From: Casuarina equisetifolia
Taxonomy: Eukaryota > Streptophyta > Magnoliopsida > Fagales > Casuarinaceae
DNA length: 64,000 nucleotides
NCBI GenBank assembly: GCA_028551475.1
Contig: CM052357.1
Coordinates: 9,843,931 to 9,907,930, forward strand
Direction: 5' to 3'
Each line of letters begins with the position of its first letter. Position 1 is the stretch's first letter. This document shows, piece after piece, positions 44,096-55,010 of this stretch. The translations under genes and the position numbers were made by a program. The notes below the pieces were generated by a model, which ran no database searches, was not told where the DNA came from, and saw only the letters and a list, made by a program, of their open reading frames with translations.

Positions 44096-46845
44096 GTCCA
44101 GTCAAAAGGAGGATCTCTTTTCAGAAGAGCATAAAACAGACTCAAGGAGTCTCGCTCAAAGATGACACTTTTAAGTATAAAGAAGAAGCTTTCTTGACTA
44201 CTTGTTTTGTTTGTCTAGGCATGAAAAATTGGTCCCATCCAATTTCGATTTGTAGTGTTCCCATATGACAAAAAGTTTCACGAACCGAACTAAAGTCAAA
44301 ACAACTGATTTGGCAGGTACAAAAGGAATGGTCAGTATCCATGTTCGGTGAAATTTAGATGCAAGTGAACATGTCGAACAAGTAATATAATGATGAGAAA
44401 AGTATCGTCCCACGAAGATTGGTGATTACTAGACCAACTAATTACTAACGGTGAATAACTCCTAGAATTTATCTAGCAAACCAAATTGATGGATGATAGA
44501 TTAACTAACTAAGTCTAAGAAAACTTAATAAAAGAAATATGTTAGAGCATATGACTTCACCATAATTACTAGGTACTAATATTGATTATTTATGCTTGCA
44601 AGAGAGATAATATCTATGTGATGGCGGAATTTTCTAATTTATTTACTATCCTATGTCTAGGTATAGCAAACCTACTTAGTTCATTAATTCACTATATCTC
44701 TATATGTGAATTGAAACAAACCAAATGCATTAGGATCTATGAATATTCTCAGTTTACACCAAAAGCCACACAAACAATATGGTATATGTCTATCCATATT
44801 TAATTTATGGTTACATATTACAAGAAGCAACTGCATGCTATTTCCTGTCGGTCTTTAACATGCAAATCAAGTCATCTAAGTGGTAGCTAATCACCTAAAA
44901 GCATTAAACTCCGTAATATGTAACTTCACATAAATAAAATATCTTGCAAAACATAATAATCATAAGATTCATACCATCATAATTAGGTTACATCGTAGCT
45001 CTAACAAAAATAAACTAAAACATAAAGAAATAATGAGGAAGAATGGTAATAAGAAATAAAGAAGGCATCTTGAATCCAAGAACAAGAAGTTTGTCACCCT
45101 TTTTGTCTTCTCTTCAAGAAAACCTTGAATTCTTGGCTTCTTTCTTGAGTTGTGCTCAATTTCCTCCTCCTCCTCTTTTTTTGCCTCTTCTCTTCTCTTA
45201 AATAGGGTTTAGGTTTAGACCTATCTCCTATCCTAGTAGAATTGGGTTTTAGAGACCTAAAACAATTGAGTTTTAGAGACCTAAAGCAATTAGGTTTTGA
45301 ACTCCTAAATTAATTGAGATTTGAATTCCTAACATGACTGGGTTTTCTATTTATTTAGAAAACCCAACAATAATAGAAAATCTAATAACAATCATCCAAA
45401 GCCCAAGCTCATCTTGACTCTCTTAATCTTGATATTACAATTTTGCCACACAATAAGCATCAGGTTCTCCATGTTCATCCTTTTTCTCCTTTCCTTCTTA
45501 TGCTACAAAAACAAAATAAATTCAAATAAATAAGAGGAGTTCAAATATTTTCTCATAAGCATTGTATTATTTATTGCTTAAAAAATAGGTAAAATAACTC
45601 TATAAAAATAGAGTTATCAATCCACCTATTAATTTCAAGGACATTATGTTTAAGAAAATGGCATTTAGCCAAGACGCAATGAAGGAATCCCAAGCTAGTT
45701 TTAGTTTAGGGGCCAAGAGGAACTCCACTGCATGACTCGTGCAACACGACACTATATGAAAATAAGTGCTCATGACTTTATCTGGTTTAGTATGTCAAGC
45801 AGGGAACAACGGGTAATTTTCAAGATTGTGCTCTAAGCAACTGGATTCTCCTGATCTGAAGGATGTTTATACAATAAGTTTCAATTTATCATGGATCTGT
45901 GCTTTTAAAAGTTTTCCCGTAGTTCAAGGGAATTGCAGTAGTGAACATTATCCTAGTGAATCAAACTATATTACTGATTTAACAAAAACTTTCCTTAATG
46001 ATCTAAGGCCTAGATGAGAGACTTCTGCAATGGCAACACTAGCATCTCGGAGTATGGATGGTCTTACAGAATTTAAATCAAATTTGGGTTCAAGCCCGTA
46101 GAAGTTGCATTAATCATTCTGGTTTACACCTATTAGGAATATCTAAGAGAGAACCTCCTTTTTTGAATTTGTATCATGTGTAGAATAAGCTAAGGCAGCC
46201 CATGACCTACTAGCCAACAACTCTGGGATTCGACGCCTCCCCTCTCCTCCACATGTATGAGTTTAGAAGGGGGAAAAAAGTGTTTATATTCGAACAAAGT
46301 GTCAATACTAATTATTACCGCGCTAAGTTTTCAGATTAATTAAGATGTCATTTGGCCACCATCTGTCAATGAAACTTTTCAATGATTCAATGTATTCTTC
46401 AAACTTTTTATGTTTGCTTTTAAGTTCTTGACTTTACCTGTCCCTTCTATCAATGGCATCATTCCGTCCACATAGGTTTTCAATTAGATTCTTTATTTCG
46501 CACGAGTTTAACGTAGCACTGACACATCTTGGGCCAAGGTGAAGTCCCGCTACTCCATGTTCTAACATATAATTAACAAGGTTGTAAGTCTATATATATA
46601 TAGGAAAAAAAGCATCCTAAGTGTAATGCCGTTGGTTCTAAAGTATGTCAATGATTGTGTATGTTTTCTTTACGTCTTGGCACATTAGTGACAGAAAGTT
46701 TGTGTCCAATCCATCGCATACTTTACCCATAAAACCCTGTTTTTCTTTCTTTCTTTAATCTACCTTAATAGAGAATTCCCTCACTTGAATTCCTCAACGT
46801 TTCCCATTGCGGCCTTATATGCCCATATAAAGCTTGGTCCTATAG

Positions 46846-48300
46846 AGGCCAAGGGCTCAAGTTAAGAATAATATTCAAATTAAATGTGTTAAAACTAACA
46901 TTTAGGCGTATGTTTTTATTAACAAAATAATTAATATACATAAAAAGTGGTATTAAAGTCAATCTTATATCCTAAATTTAAATAATAAAATGAGTGATCC
47001 AGAATACAAACATTATAGTGTGACCAAAAGGATGCTCCAAACTATTGTGTTACTTTGTCATACCCATATCTGTGTTGCCTAAAAAACCATAGTAGGGCCA
47101 TGAGAACCTATAGTTAGCTTGGACTTACAAGGGTCCAATTTGATAATGGCATTCAAATGAAATGTTCTAAAATTAACCTTTAAACTTATATTTTTGGCCT
47201 AATGGTTGAAGCAAATAAAAAATAGTATTTAGTTGTACATCCTGAGTTTGAACCACATAACATAAATGGAGGAAGGTAAGATACTAGTGCGGAAACTACT
47301 TGTATTTAGAGTAGTCAGGATTTACTACAAGTATTTATTACTACAAGAAAACTACACCGAAGTTGCCCTATCGACCGTAGTTACACTTACAGTTTATTAC
47401 CCAGTCGTCACTCCTTTTTGCTTTCTTTCTTCCTTCTCCGTCTTTCGCGGTGGACGCACCACATTCAGCAACTTGTAGTTTGGTGCCGGGCAGGGTATCC
47501 CTTGGAGTCAAGCTTTTAGACGAGCTATTCTCCAAGCTTTTAACAACACGCTTATACTTCACGAAAGCTCTTCATGAAAGCTGTCTTCACAATCTCTATG
47601 GTATAGCAATAGGCTGGGACTAACTTACTGGATTCATACGATGTTGGCAGGATTTGCTTAGCTTGGTGAGGGACTACCTGGAGTGCTCATGGCGGCATGT
47701 GTAGACCGAGATTACTTCCTTGATGCGTCGGTCAGGCAGTTGGCTGGCAGACAGCGTGTCCTTAAACTTCTTTGTGTTGATGTCAGAATCTTCAGGAGGG
47801 TATTCTATGTCCCGTGTGAGAACACGCAGCACCTGAGTTGACATTCCATTATATAGCCAACGGTCAGCACGTAGCATTGTGGGCTGATTAAACCTCATAG
47901 TGGTTGCAAGCAAAGCCTGAGAAGATAAACCATGGAACTGCCACTGTGTGCCACCTTTGTCTTGTGAGTGAGGGAGCAATTTACCTAGGTTTGTTGGTGC
48001 CCCAGGACCTGGTGAGCCACCTTTCATAAGAAGAGGCAACCTATGGAAAGGGCTACCTCAGTTAAGTTAGATGCAGCTACTTAGATTGAGCCATTGGGAC
48101 ATCAATCACAAGTTATAGTGGTTTATTATGAGTCTTTGAGGGTTTATAGTAGGCTTAAGTTTACGGAGGACCCAAGTTGAGGATGCTATTCAAATGAAAC
48201 ATACAAGACTAACCTTCCAAATCTTTTAATGAAGTGGTTGAGGTACGTTACCTTTTGATAAAATTATTAGGACGCATGCCTAATCCCACAATTTGAAAGT
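46846..48300. repeat. Three diverged copies of a dispersed repeat
   Basis: Copies lie at about 46846-46990, 47104-47255 and 48140-48300. Each carries, in order, a TTCAAATKAAAY block after a purine-rich start (AAGTTAAGAATAATATTCAAA; TTTGATAATGGCATTCAAA; AAGTTGAGGATGCTATTCAAA), an ACTAACMTT-like block and an AT-rich tail with TTGAA or TTTAAA near the end. The second and third copies bracket an 0.9 kb stretch that differs in composition. Family unknown. Confidence 0.5.
47674..48039 (-). CDS. Unassigned open frame, 121 codons
   Basis: An open frame on the minus strand with balanced amino-acid composition (GGSPGPGAPTNLGKLLPH near the start, EYPPEDSDINTKKF further on), unlike the lysine- and isoleucine-rich frames in the surrounding AT-rich DNA. 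A second short frame of similar character follows at 47562-47368 on the same strand. I recognise no domain, signal peptide or membrane segment. It lies between two copies of a dispersed repeat, so it may be captured or leftover coding sequence from a mobile element. The frame may be fortuitous. Confidence 0.25.
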   Translation of the reverse strand: MPLLMKGGSPGPGAPTNLGKLLPHSQDKGGTQWQFHGLSSQALLATTMRFNQPTMLRADRWLYNGMSTQVLRVLTRDIEYPPEDSDINTKKFKDTLSASQLPDRRIKEVISVYTCRHEHSR

Positions 48301-48942
48301 CTTTTACATCGTGGGCCTATAATTTTGAGATGGAGGGCTTTTTTTTTTTTTTTCCCTCCATGAAAGTCTCAAAGGAGTCCAACAAAAGAAAGCATTAATT
48401 GAAAAAAAAAAAAAGCATTAATTTTCAGATCCAAACATCCCTTTCACTTTGTTGTAATGTCCCACTCAGCCCCTTGAAACCTTTTAGGTAGGGATGTTGG
48501 TAGAGTACAGGGAAAACATTCTCACTGGTAAAGGCCCTCTTTGGCAAAACAAAGAAAAAACCTAGAAAAGTAATTTATTTATCTCACATTACCATATATT
48601 GATAAGGTCGGGAACTAGGCTGGCTACGGAAGCTTAAGTTTAGGAAACTGAGAACCACCTCCTTTTCCATTGCTCCCTCTTTCTGTCTAAGTGCGGTAGT
48701 AAAGCTCTTCCCTACAGAAATTTGGCTCTGAAACCAGTTACCAAAAAAACACCCTGAGCCCCGTTTTCTTATAGACTTCAGGCTGCAGCCCTCTTCTTTT
48801 TGACTCTCACCCCCATTGACTTGCCCTTCGCTTCAAACTCCAAGGCTTCCAAACAAAACAGAAACCAAAAGTTTGTCGATAAAACAATCTCAACTGTCCA
48901 AGTCCAATACCCCCCTTAACGCCACCGATTTATGGTGTTTTC

Positions 48943-48979
48943 AGAGAGGAGAAGAGAAGAGAAGAGAAGAGAAGAGAAA
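48943..48979. repeat. (GAAGA)n microsatellite in the CLE leader
   Basis: About six copies of a GAAGA pentamer lie 32 bp upstream of the CLE start codon, within the probable 5' untranslated region. Such tracts vary in length between individuals. Confidence 0.85.
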
Positions 48980-49010
48980 CTCATATATTGGGGTACTGCG
49001 CAAGAAACAG

Positions 49011-49256
49011 ATGGGTCTGAGAACAGAGATAGCATGCTTGTCTCTTCTTCTACTGATGCTACTACAGTTAGCGGCTCCATGTCTCGCAGATGGGAGCGGA
49101 AGATTTGACAGATTCAAAGGTGGGTCTGGTTCTGAGCCTGATGTTGTTAGACCTCATGGTGGATTCAAAGGAAATGCAGGCAAAGATGGTGTTGAAACTT
49201 TTGGTGATAGTAAGAGAAAAGTCTATACAGGCCCTAATCCTCTGCACAACAGATAA
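49011..49256 (+). CDS. CLE-family signalling peptide precursor (CLE16/CLE17-like), 81 aa
   Basis: Single-exon gene for a secreted precursor that is cut to a short CLE peptide hormone sensed by leucine-rich-repeat receptor kinases. ATG 49011 is the first ATG in its frame. Residues 1-26 form a signal peptide (basic start, then a leucine-rich core ending CLADGSG). The variable middle is Gly-rich. At the extreme C-terminus residues 69-80 read RKVYTGPNPLHN, followed by one Arg: the CLE motif (R-x-V-x-x-G-P-N-P-L-H-N). It is nearest the CLE16/CLE17 type (HTGPNPLHN), with Tyr instead of His at position 4, where many CLE peptides have Pro. The preceding SKR is a likely processing site. Typical CLE length (75-120 aa) and lack of introns fit. 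The receptor and role cannot be read from sequence. Confidence 0.88.
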   Translation: MGLRTEIACLSLLLLMLLQLAAPCLADGSGRFDRFKGGSGSEPDVVRPHGGFKGNAGKDGVETFGDSKRKVYTGPNPLHNR

Positions 49257-50572
49257 GTTCGTGAAGAAACCTAGCGTGTTTTTCTATCTTTCAAGTTATG
49301 AAAACTTTCTCGTTTGACTTTCCATTTCTTCTTCCTCCTTTTTCATTCTGGAGAGCATCCTTTCCGCTTAAAGCCTTTGAATATGTCAAGTAGTCTTAAG
49401 AGATGTACATGAAAGTTCATCTTGACTTTTGGTGAAGAAATATACTTGCTAGTTAGTATTATATTGGAACAAATATTCTTCGCTCTGGATATATCATGAA
49501 CGTTAATGCCTCATTAATGAGGTTGTTGGGGTGAATGAAGATTGAACCTGCTTTTGCTCGAGTTGGTCGGTGGTCTTATTCTCTGCAGTTCCTTTCGGGT
49601 AGAAAAGATCTCCTGCGACGTAATTTTTTTTCACTTTGTTCTTGTAATTGGAGGTCGTCATGTTTTCCAAGTACAGGCAGTCCCATGAAGGAATTTCCAA
49701 ATAGCCTTGCGTGTACTGCACACTGCTACAAGAACATCCCCTCCATCTCTGGTGGCCGATCTTGGTTATGTATAGATATATATATGTATAGATGTATATC
49801 TCAACTGTTCCACCATAAGCTAAGATGCCTTTCGGCGATGGAGTTTGATTAAAAAGAGATAACCATGAAGTAAGCTGCGTAACCTGTCTGTAGCCACCCA
49901 TTCCCTTAATGTCTCTGAGGTGAAATGATTACAAGTCGGACCCACAGAAGCTTGATTGATGCTTTTCCGGCCACATGCCCGCCATTGTACAAGTTTTTCT
50001 TCCAAGTAATTATTTTGACGCATATTTTTCACTGTCTTTATTGGGACGTGTCTGTTTTCTACTGCAACTTGTTTTGGAATTAAACTACGGATTTCGATTC
50101 TCTTAGATGCTGCATCAAAAATATATAAGTAAGAACTTGGGTTCAAAGAAATAATCAGAGAAGAGTGCAGAATAAATTTTTGCCAATGAAGGAATAGTGT
50201 CGGAAGAGCTTTGGAAGCTTTCCTGATTTTGTAGAGTTTTGAAAGTATATTTATCTGTGGCTGCAAAGTATTAACATGATTGTTACTGGCAATTGTCCAG
50301 AATTCTACAATCTCTTAATAAAAATAGTTTACTGGTTTCTTTAACCCTAAACCTTTGCTTGATATTCAGCCTTCTTCTTAGGCATCGAATCCTCCTTTCT
50401 CAATCAGGAATCAGGCGTAAAATCTTTTAACAGAAGAAAAAGCGAGGTGCTCAGTTAACTTATTGCGCAGATACAGAGACCTTGACATGAATTTGGCGCA
50501 TGCATGCAGCGAAAACTAGGGCTTTAAAGAAGGAAGAGGTTTATCTCTTAAGACTGTAGAGGGGGCTGATAC
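49257..50572. other. 3' flank of CLE gene, no further gene recognised
   Basis: Open frames at 49503-49901 and 49820-50266 (minus) and 49535-49852 (plus) overlap one another and show no family features. The stretch 49765-49800 is a short TATA/GATA-rich simple sequence. Confidence 0.5.
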
Positions 50573-50692
50573 CTGGCATGACGTCCTCGTAGCTCTCGAA
50601 TTTGCAGTATGTTGTCCCACAAAATGTAACGTCGTTTTCCATGCACGGAAAAACTTCACACTCATCACAGAAGTACACTGATGAAGGTGTCA
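50573..50692 (-). CDS. Candidate exon of a small cysteine-rich protein, unassigned
   Basis: On the minus strand a 120-bp stretch is bounded by a good acceptor (TCCACAG) and a donor (CCAG followed by GTATC). It reads through without stops: VYFCDECEVFPC, then MENDVTFCGTTYCKFESYED. It has five cysteines spaced C-x2-C-x4-C-x7-C-x4-C and many acidic residues. A short upstream open stretch from ATG 50906 (MFIVTLLHHS, ending at an AG-GT donor) would join in phase, but it is too short for a normal signal peptide. No family recognised. It could be one exon of a longer gene or a chance frame. Confidence 0.3.
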
Positions 50693-50906
50693 CTGTGGAC
50701 AAACATTATTCGGATGAAGAAAACACCAATTCCAATAGCTTTTGAGATCGATGTGGGCACCATTCTTCACTCGTTCTACGACGAAAATGCTTTGCTTGCA
50801 GCTTTCAGAAGATTGGTGCCCTAGCACTTAATCAGCATTGGGAACTTTAAAGGTGAAAGGGTAAAGACCTTTACCGAAGAAAACCTGAGTGGTGAAGGAG
50901 GGTCAC

Positions 50907-53900
50907 AATGAACATCCTTGCGCCAAACGGCAATGGTGATGGAGGATTTTGTTTTTGTTTTACTTTGTTTTGGGCCTATTTTGCAGAATTACCTAGTTTG
51001 TAAGGCAGTAAACAGTGCCCATCACCAGGAAAATTCCGTGCCGCATGGGGGACAGTGTCTGCTTACGTATCCAAGTGAATGGACTTCACTTCCGTCACTA
51101 GTTTAGGTCAATAAATATGAAGAAGAAATATCTATTTTATTTTTTAAAATAATTAAATTTAAATAATATAAAACATTCTTCGGATTGCTGTCCTCATGCC
51201 TCCCAGGAGTGGTAGGTTTTGTCAGGAGAATAATACATCATTTTTCATATATGGGTATCACCTCCTAGCCCTCGCCAGAATTAATGCAGTACAGTGGCTC
51301 AGGGAGAAACTAGCAAGGGACAAAAGCCCTCGCAAGAATTAGTTGCTAGGAAGAAGTCATTCAGAAATACAATCATGGAACATCTAAGCCACCCAGGCAG
51401 AAGACAAGATGGGCATTGTTCATAATGATACTAAAAATGTCTCATATTATATATTATTCAAAAATCGTATATATATAGATAGAAAATACTTTATCATCAC
51501 TTGAGTAGGTCCTCATGAGAAGTGTTTTTTTACACTTAGGGTAAGGAGAGATGTTGCTTGCTTGTTATATTTCATATATGTGAAGTCATTACTTTTTCTT
51601 TCAAGTGTATTTTCAAAAAAAAAAAAAGAGCATTTTAATACAATATTAAAGTTTAGATTTCAAGTAAGGCATCTCGTCACAAATTAGGTCTCTTAGTTTC
51701 CATCACATAATCATATCCCATTCCTTATGTTTTTTCGCAAGCTCATAACGAGAGAAGCATAATAAAACAAAATTGTGTGATTTAAGTTTCATATTGTTTA
51801 AATCTTACTTAAGAATTCTTTAAATAAGGAAGAAATCTATTTTGAAATTAACTTTTGAATATAATTAATCTTCCCAATATGGTATTAAAACTCACGATCA
51901 AATGCAACACATTTTTGCTTGTAGATAAAAATCCTTATAAGAAGTGTTTCCTCACTTCTTAAGGTGAGGAGCTTGTACTAAAAATGGAGTGTTGAAGTCT
52001 CATATACCTAATATTGCCTGTAGAATCCCTGTATAGAAGAAAAACGTTCAACTCATGAATCTGACTTATGATTAAGAAAAACATTTCTAGCAGGAACTCG
52101 TAAAGTCATTTTCAACACTGGGGCAGCACTCAGGCCTGATCTCCATAAATATGATCCAGAAACTACCACCTGCTCTACTGCTTAGAGACTATTCGCAGGC
52201 AGACAACGGCATCCTTCAAAGCTTACAAAAACTTGACAATTCTGAAAACCCATAAAGTGAATCTCAGCATTTAATGTGGGTGACAATTTTGAAGACCTCA
52301 CTTTTTTTTTCCCTCGACTACCTGAAGAATCTAGGACCGACCAGTCCCTCGGTACATTTAAGGGAGATTTTTTATGCTCAAGATCTTTTGAAGACGATGG
52401 ACAGGGATCACTGACCTCTCCCAAAACTAACCAATCACTCGAACACAATATTCTTCTTCTTGCTTTCTTTTTCTTGACACGGGAGAGGATCAACAAAAAT
52501 GAAATGCACATGTCAATATTTAGGCATATTTAAATGATTATTTAGCTCGAAATATTGGTGTTTGGATTCAAGGAAATTGTAGCTAATTGAATGGAAATCA
52601 ATGATTTTATCATCTCTTCAATCCTCAATAATAATCTGTTACAATGAAGCTTATATGTTCTTGTTCTAACTGTATACAAGTTGCTTACATGATTCACTAT
52701 TGGACTAAAGAAATCTCACGCCAATTAAGCAGAAGTTTGCTGTGCGTTTTATATGTTTGGGCAACTTCATTCGTCATAAGACCTTTTGCGGAAGAGAAGT
52801 GGACTTACACCTCTATCATGATATCAAAGCCAATTTGTAGGCGTGATTCAACCCAATCTCAAAAGTGAGTTAATCATTTTGCTAGTAAAAAATCAAGCTT
52901 GAATTGTGAAGGATATTCAATTGAAGAAGTCTCACACTAATCAAAATGGAACCTTTTGTATGTTTTATAAGTTTAAGCAACCTCAAGGTGGACTTGGAAC
53001 TCTATCATTTACTTGGTTGTCCACCAATTACAAGTAAAGAAATTCAATAATTCAGAGAACAAAAGTTGTCAGAAAAGAAAGAGAGTTGGACGGAGAAGAA
53101 GAAGAAGAAGAATAAAACAACCACAGCGTAAAAAATTTGGTCTTTTTGTGTACATTATTTCCTCGTCACCGATTTATACTTATGTTCAGTTAAAATACAT
53201 AAAGATTGAGCCTAGCAAATCTAATCTATGATACACAAGGCCGGTGGCTGTTCCAGTAGGTAGGCCGGTGTCATTTCCATGTTGCAGAGGCGATGGGTCG
53301 TCTCCGCGTGATAGTTTGCCAGAAGTCTCGGTACATGTTTGCTGCTGAGTGTCGATTGCTATAAATTCAGAGAGGCTGGTGGTTGAGAGCAGCTGCTGTG
53401 ACTTTGTCGTGGAGGCAGCGGATGTGGGCAGTGTGGTCAAACCTTCTAATAACATGTACGCTGTGTGAAGGGAGAAGAAACCCAGCAGTTCAGTGCCAGA
53501 ACCCATGAGAAATCACAGTGGTGCGAGAGGTAGCGTTGGGGACTGCAACATTTCTCAACTATTGAGTACGAGCATTGAAATCACAGTCTGGTTCTCTCTG
53601 TCTATCATGTCTAATGGGAAAAGCAAGAAAAGGGCTCAAGAGTTAGGAAGGACGCCCTCTGATTATTATATTAGAGCATGAGACCTATCATAAAACTTTA
53701 AGATGAAAAACTCTTATCATTTGTAAGGCTAAAGATCCATCTTTATGCTTTTAACATGGAACAACACCCATCTTTAGTTCTCTTCGTCACATATATCTAA
53801 TACAACTACTCTATATGGATAAAAGCCTAACTCTAAAACTTGAGGGATTATAAAGTGAGAACACATTCCTAACCTCAATATTATATTAAAGTATAAAGAT

Positions 53901-55010
53901 TTATCTTAGAATTTTAAGATAATAAATAAAGAAATCTTATTACTTATAAAATTAAAAGTATATCATTGTGCTTCTAGTGTTGGATAATGCCTTTTAATAT
54001 CTTTTTCTCTTAGGCAAAAATAAATTGCTTTTAATGGCAATGTTGTATGAAAAATTAGAAGTAAAAAAAATTATATACATCAATTGATCTTGTAATTTAA
54101 TATTCTACATGATAAACCACTAGTTTTACAAATAAAAAATTCCTCAATATTAAATATTAGTAATGGCCACTCTAAAAGCCTCTCAAGTTCTATTGCAACT
54201 CTGCATTGTTCATTGGATAATAACTTATATTCTCATATGAATTCATGTCGGAAAGATTGCTTAACTTTGTACTAAGAAATCAATTTGTTATAGACCATAT
54301 AAAGCATTTATCTTATCTAAGAAAACAATTTGGTATAGATCATATCAAGCATTTATATAATCATCTTCAAACCAAGGCATTTGTTTGATATGAGTTCATA
54401 CCGTAAAAGTCAATAATGTAATTTTTCCCGGATTAAAAGGAAATGTCTTAATAATGCTCTAATTAAAACCTTTTGTGTACTAATATTTTGCCATCAAAGA
54501 GCCTTAGCAAGAGGAAACCCATACCACCAAGGAATTAGATAGGTTGCTTGACTCATATAGACAAGTTTTGAAGATGGGGGTGATAATAAACAGTGGTTAA
54601 AAAGAAAACCTCCATTTCCATTAAACATGTCCTTAGTTTTTATTTGAAATGTTTAGACAATACTTTGAGCAAATTGTTCCTTTACCAGTTAATTCAAATA
54701 GGGACTCTAACTATAAAGTTTGGAATTTTACATTACATGCATGAGATGGATGCATGTCTTGTAATATTAAAATTAAAAATTAAAAATTAAAAATTAAAAA
54801 TTAAAAATTAAAAATACCTTTAAATGAACTGAAAGTGCTAGTTGAAGGCAACTATAGAAGTTAAAGAGGACGCAAGGAAAAATAAAAAGTTCAATGTAAT
54901 GGCCCATATATTTATCTGCATGTAGTACATTTATTACCCCTTTAAACCAAGGAATCAAATGCAATTAGCTTATTAATATCCCCCTTAGTAGGATGCATAC
55001 AGCAAGTGCC
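50907..55010. other. Intergenic region, no firm gene
   Basis: AT-rich with diverged repeats (52680-52870 resembles 52910-53010; 51500-51560 resembles 51930-51990). A GC-richer island at 53220-53560 holds a minus-strand frame of 106 codons rich in Ser and Thr that I cannot assign. A heptamer microsatellite lies at 54766-54815. The 3' flank of the HMG-CoA lyase gene starts below 55011. Confidence 0.5.
54766..54815. repeat. (AAAAATT)n microsatellite
   Basis: About seven perfect copies of a 7-bp unit of A and T. Confidence 0.9.

Larger units (their letters stand above)
42441..48815. other. Long gene-poor region with repeats and unassigned open frames
   Basis: I recognise no gene in these 6.4 kb. 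The small frames at 42549-42734, 43577-43762, 44077-44413 (both strands), 44582-44803 and 45826-46017 have no family resemblance and sit in AT-rich sequence. A duplicated block at 43.5-44.1 kb, a three-copy repeat at 46.8-48.3 kb and an unassigned minus-strand frame at 47674-48039 are listed separately. The last 200 bp are the promoter and leader of the CLE gene. Confidence 0.55.

Noticed and set aside
48816-49010. N-terminal extension of the CLE frame
   Set aside because: The frame is open but contains no ATG before 49011 and reads through the GAAGA microsatellite; the signal peptide begins at 49011.
49503-50266. Two long minus-strand frames downstream of the CLE gene
   Set aside because: They overlap each other in different frames, include simple-sequence-derived IYIYTYIYLY, and show no domain.
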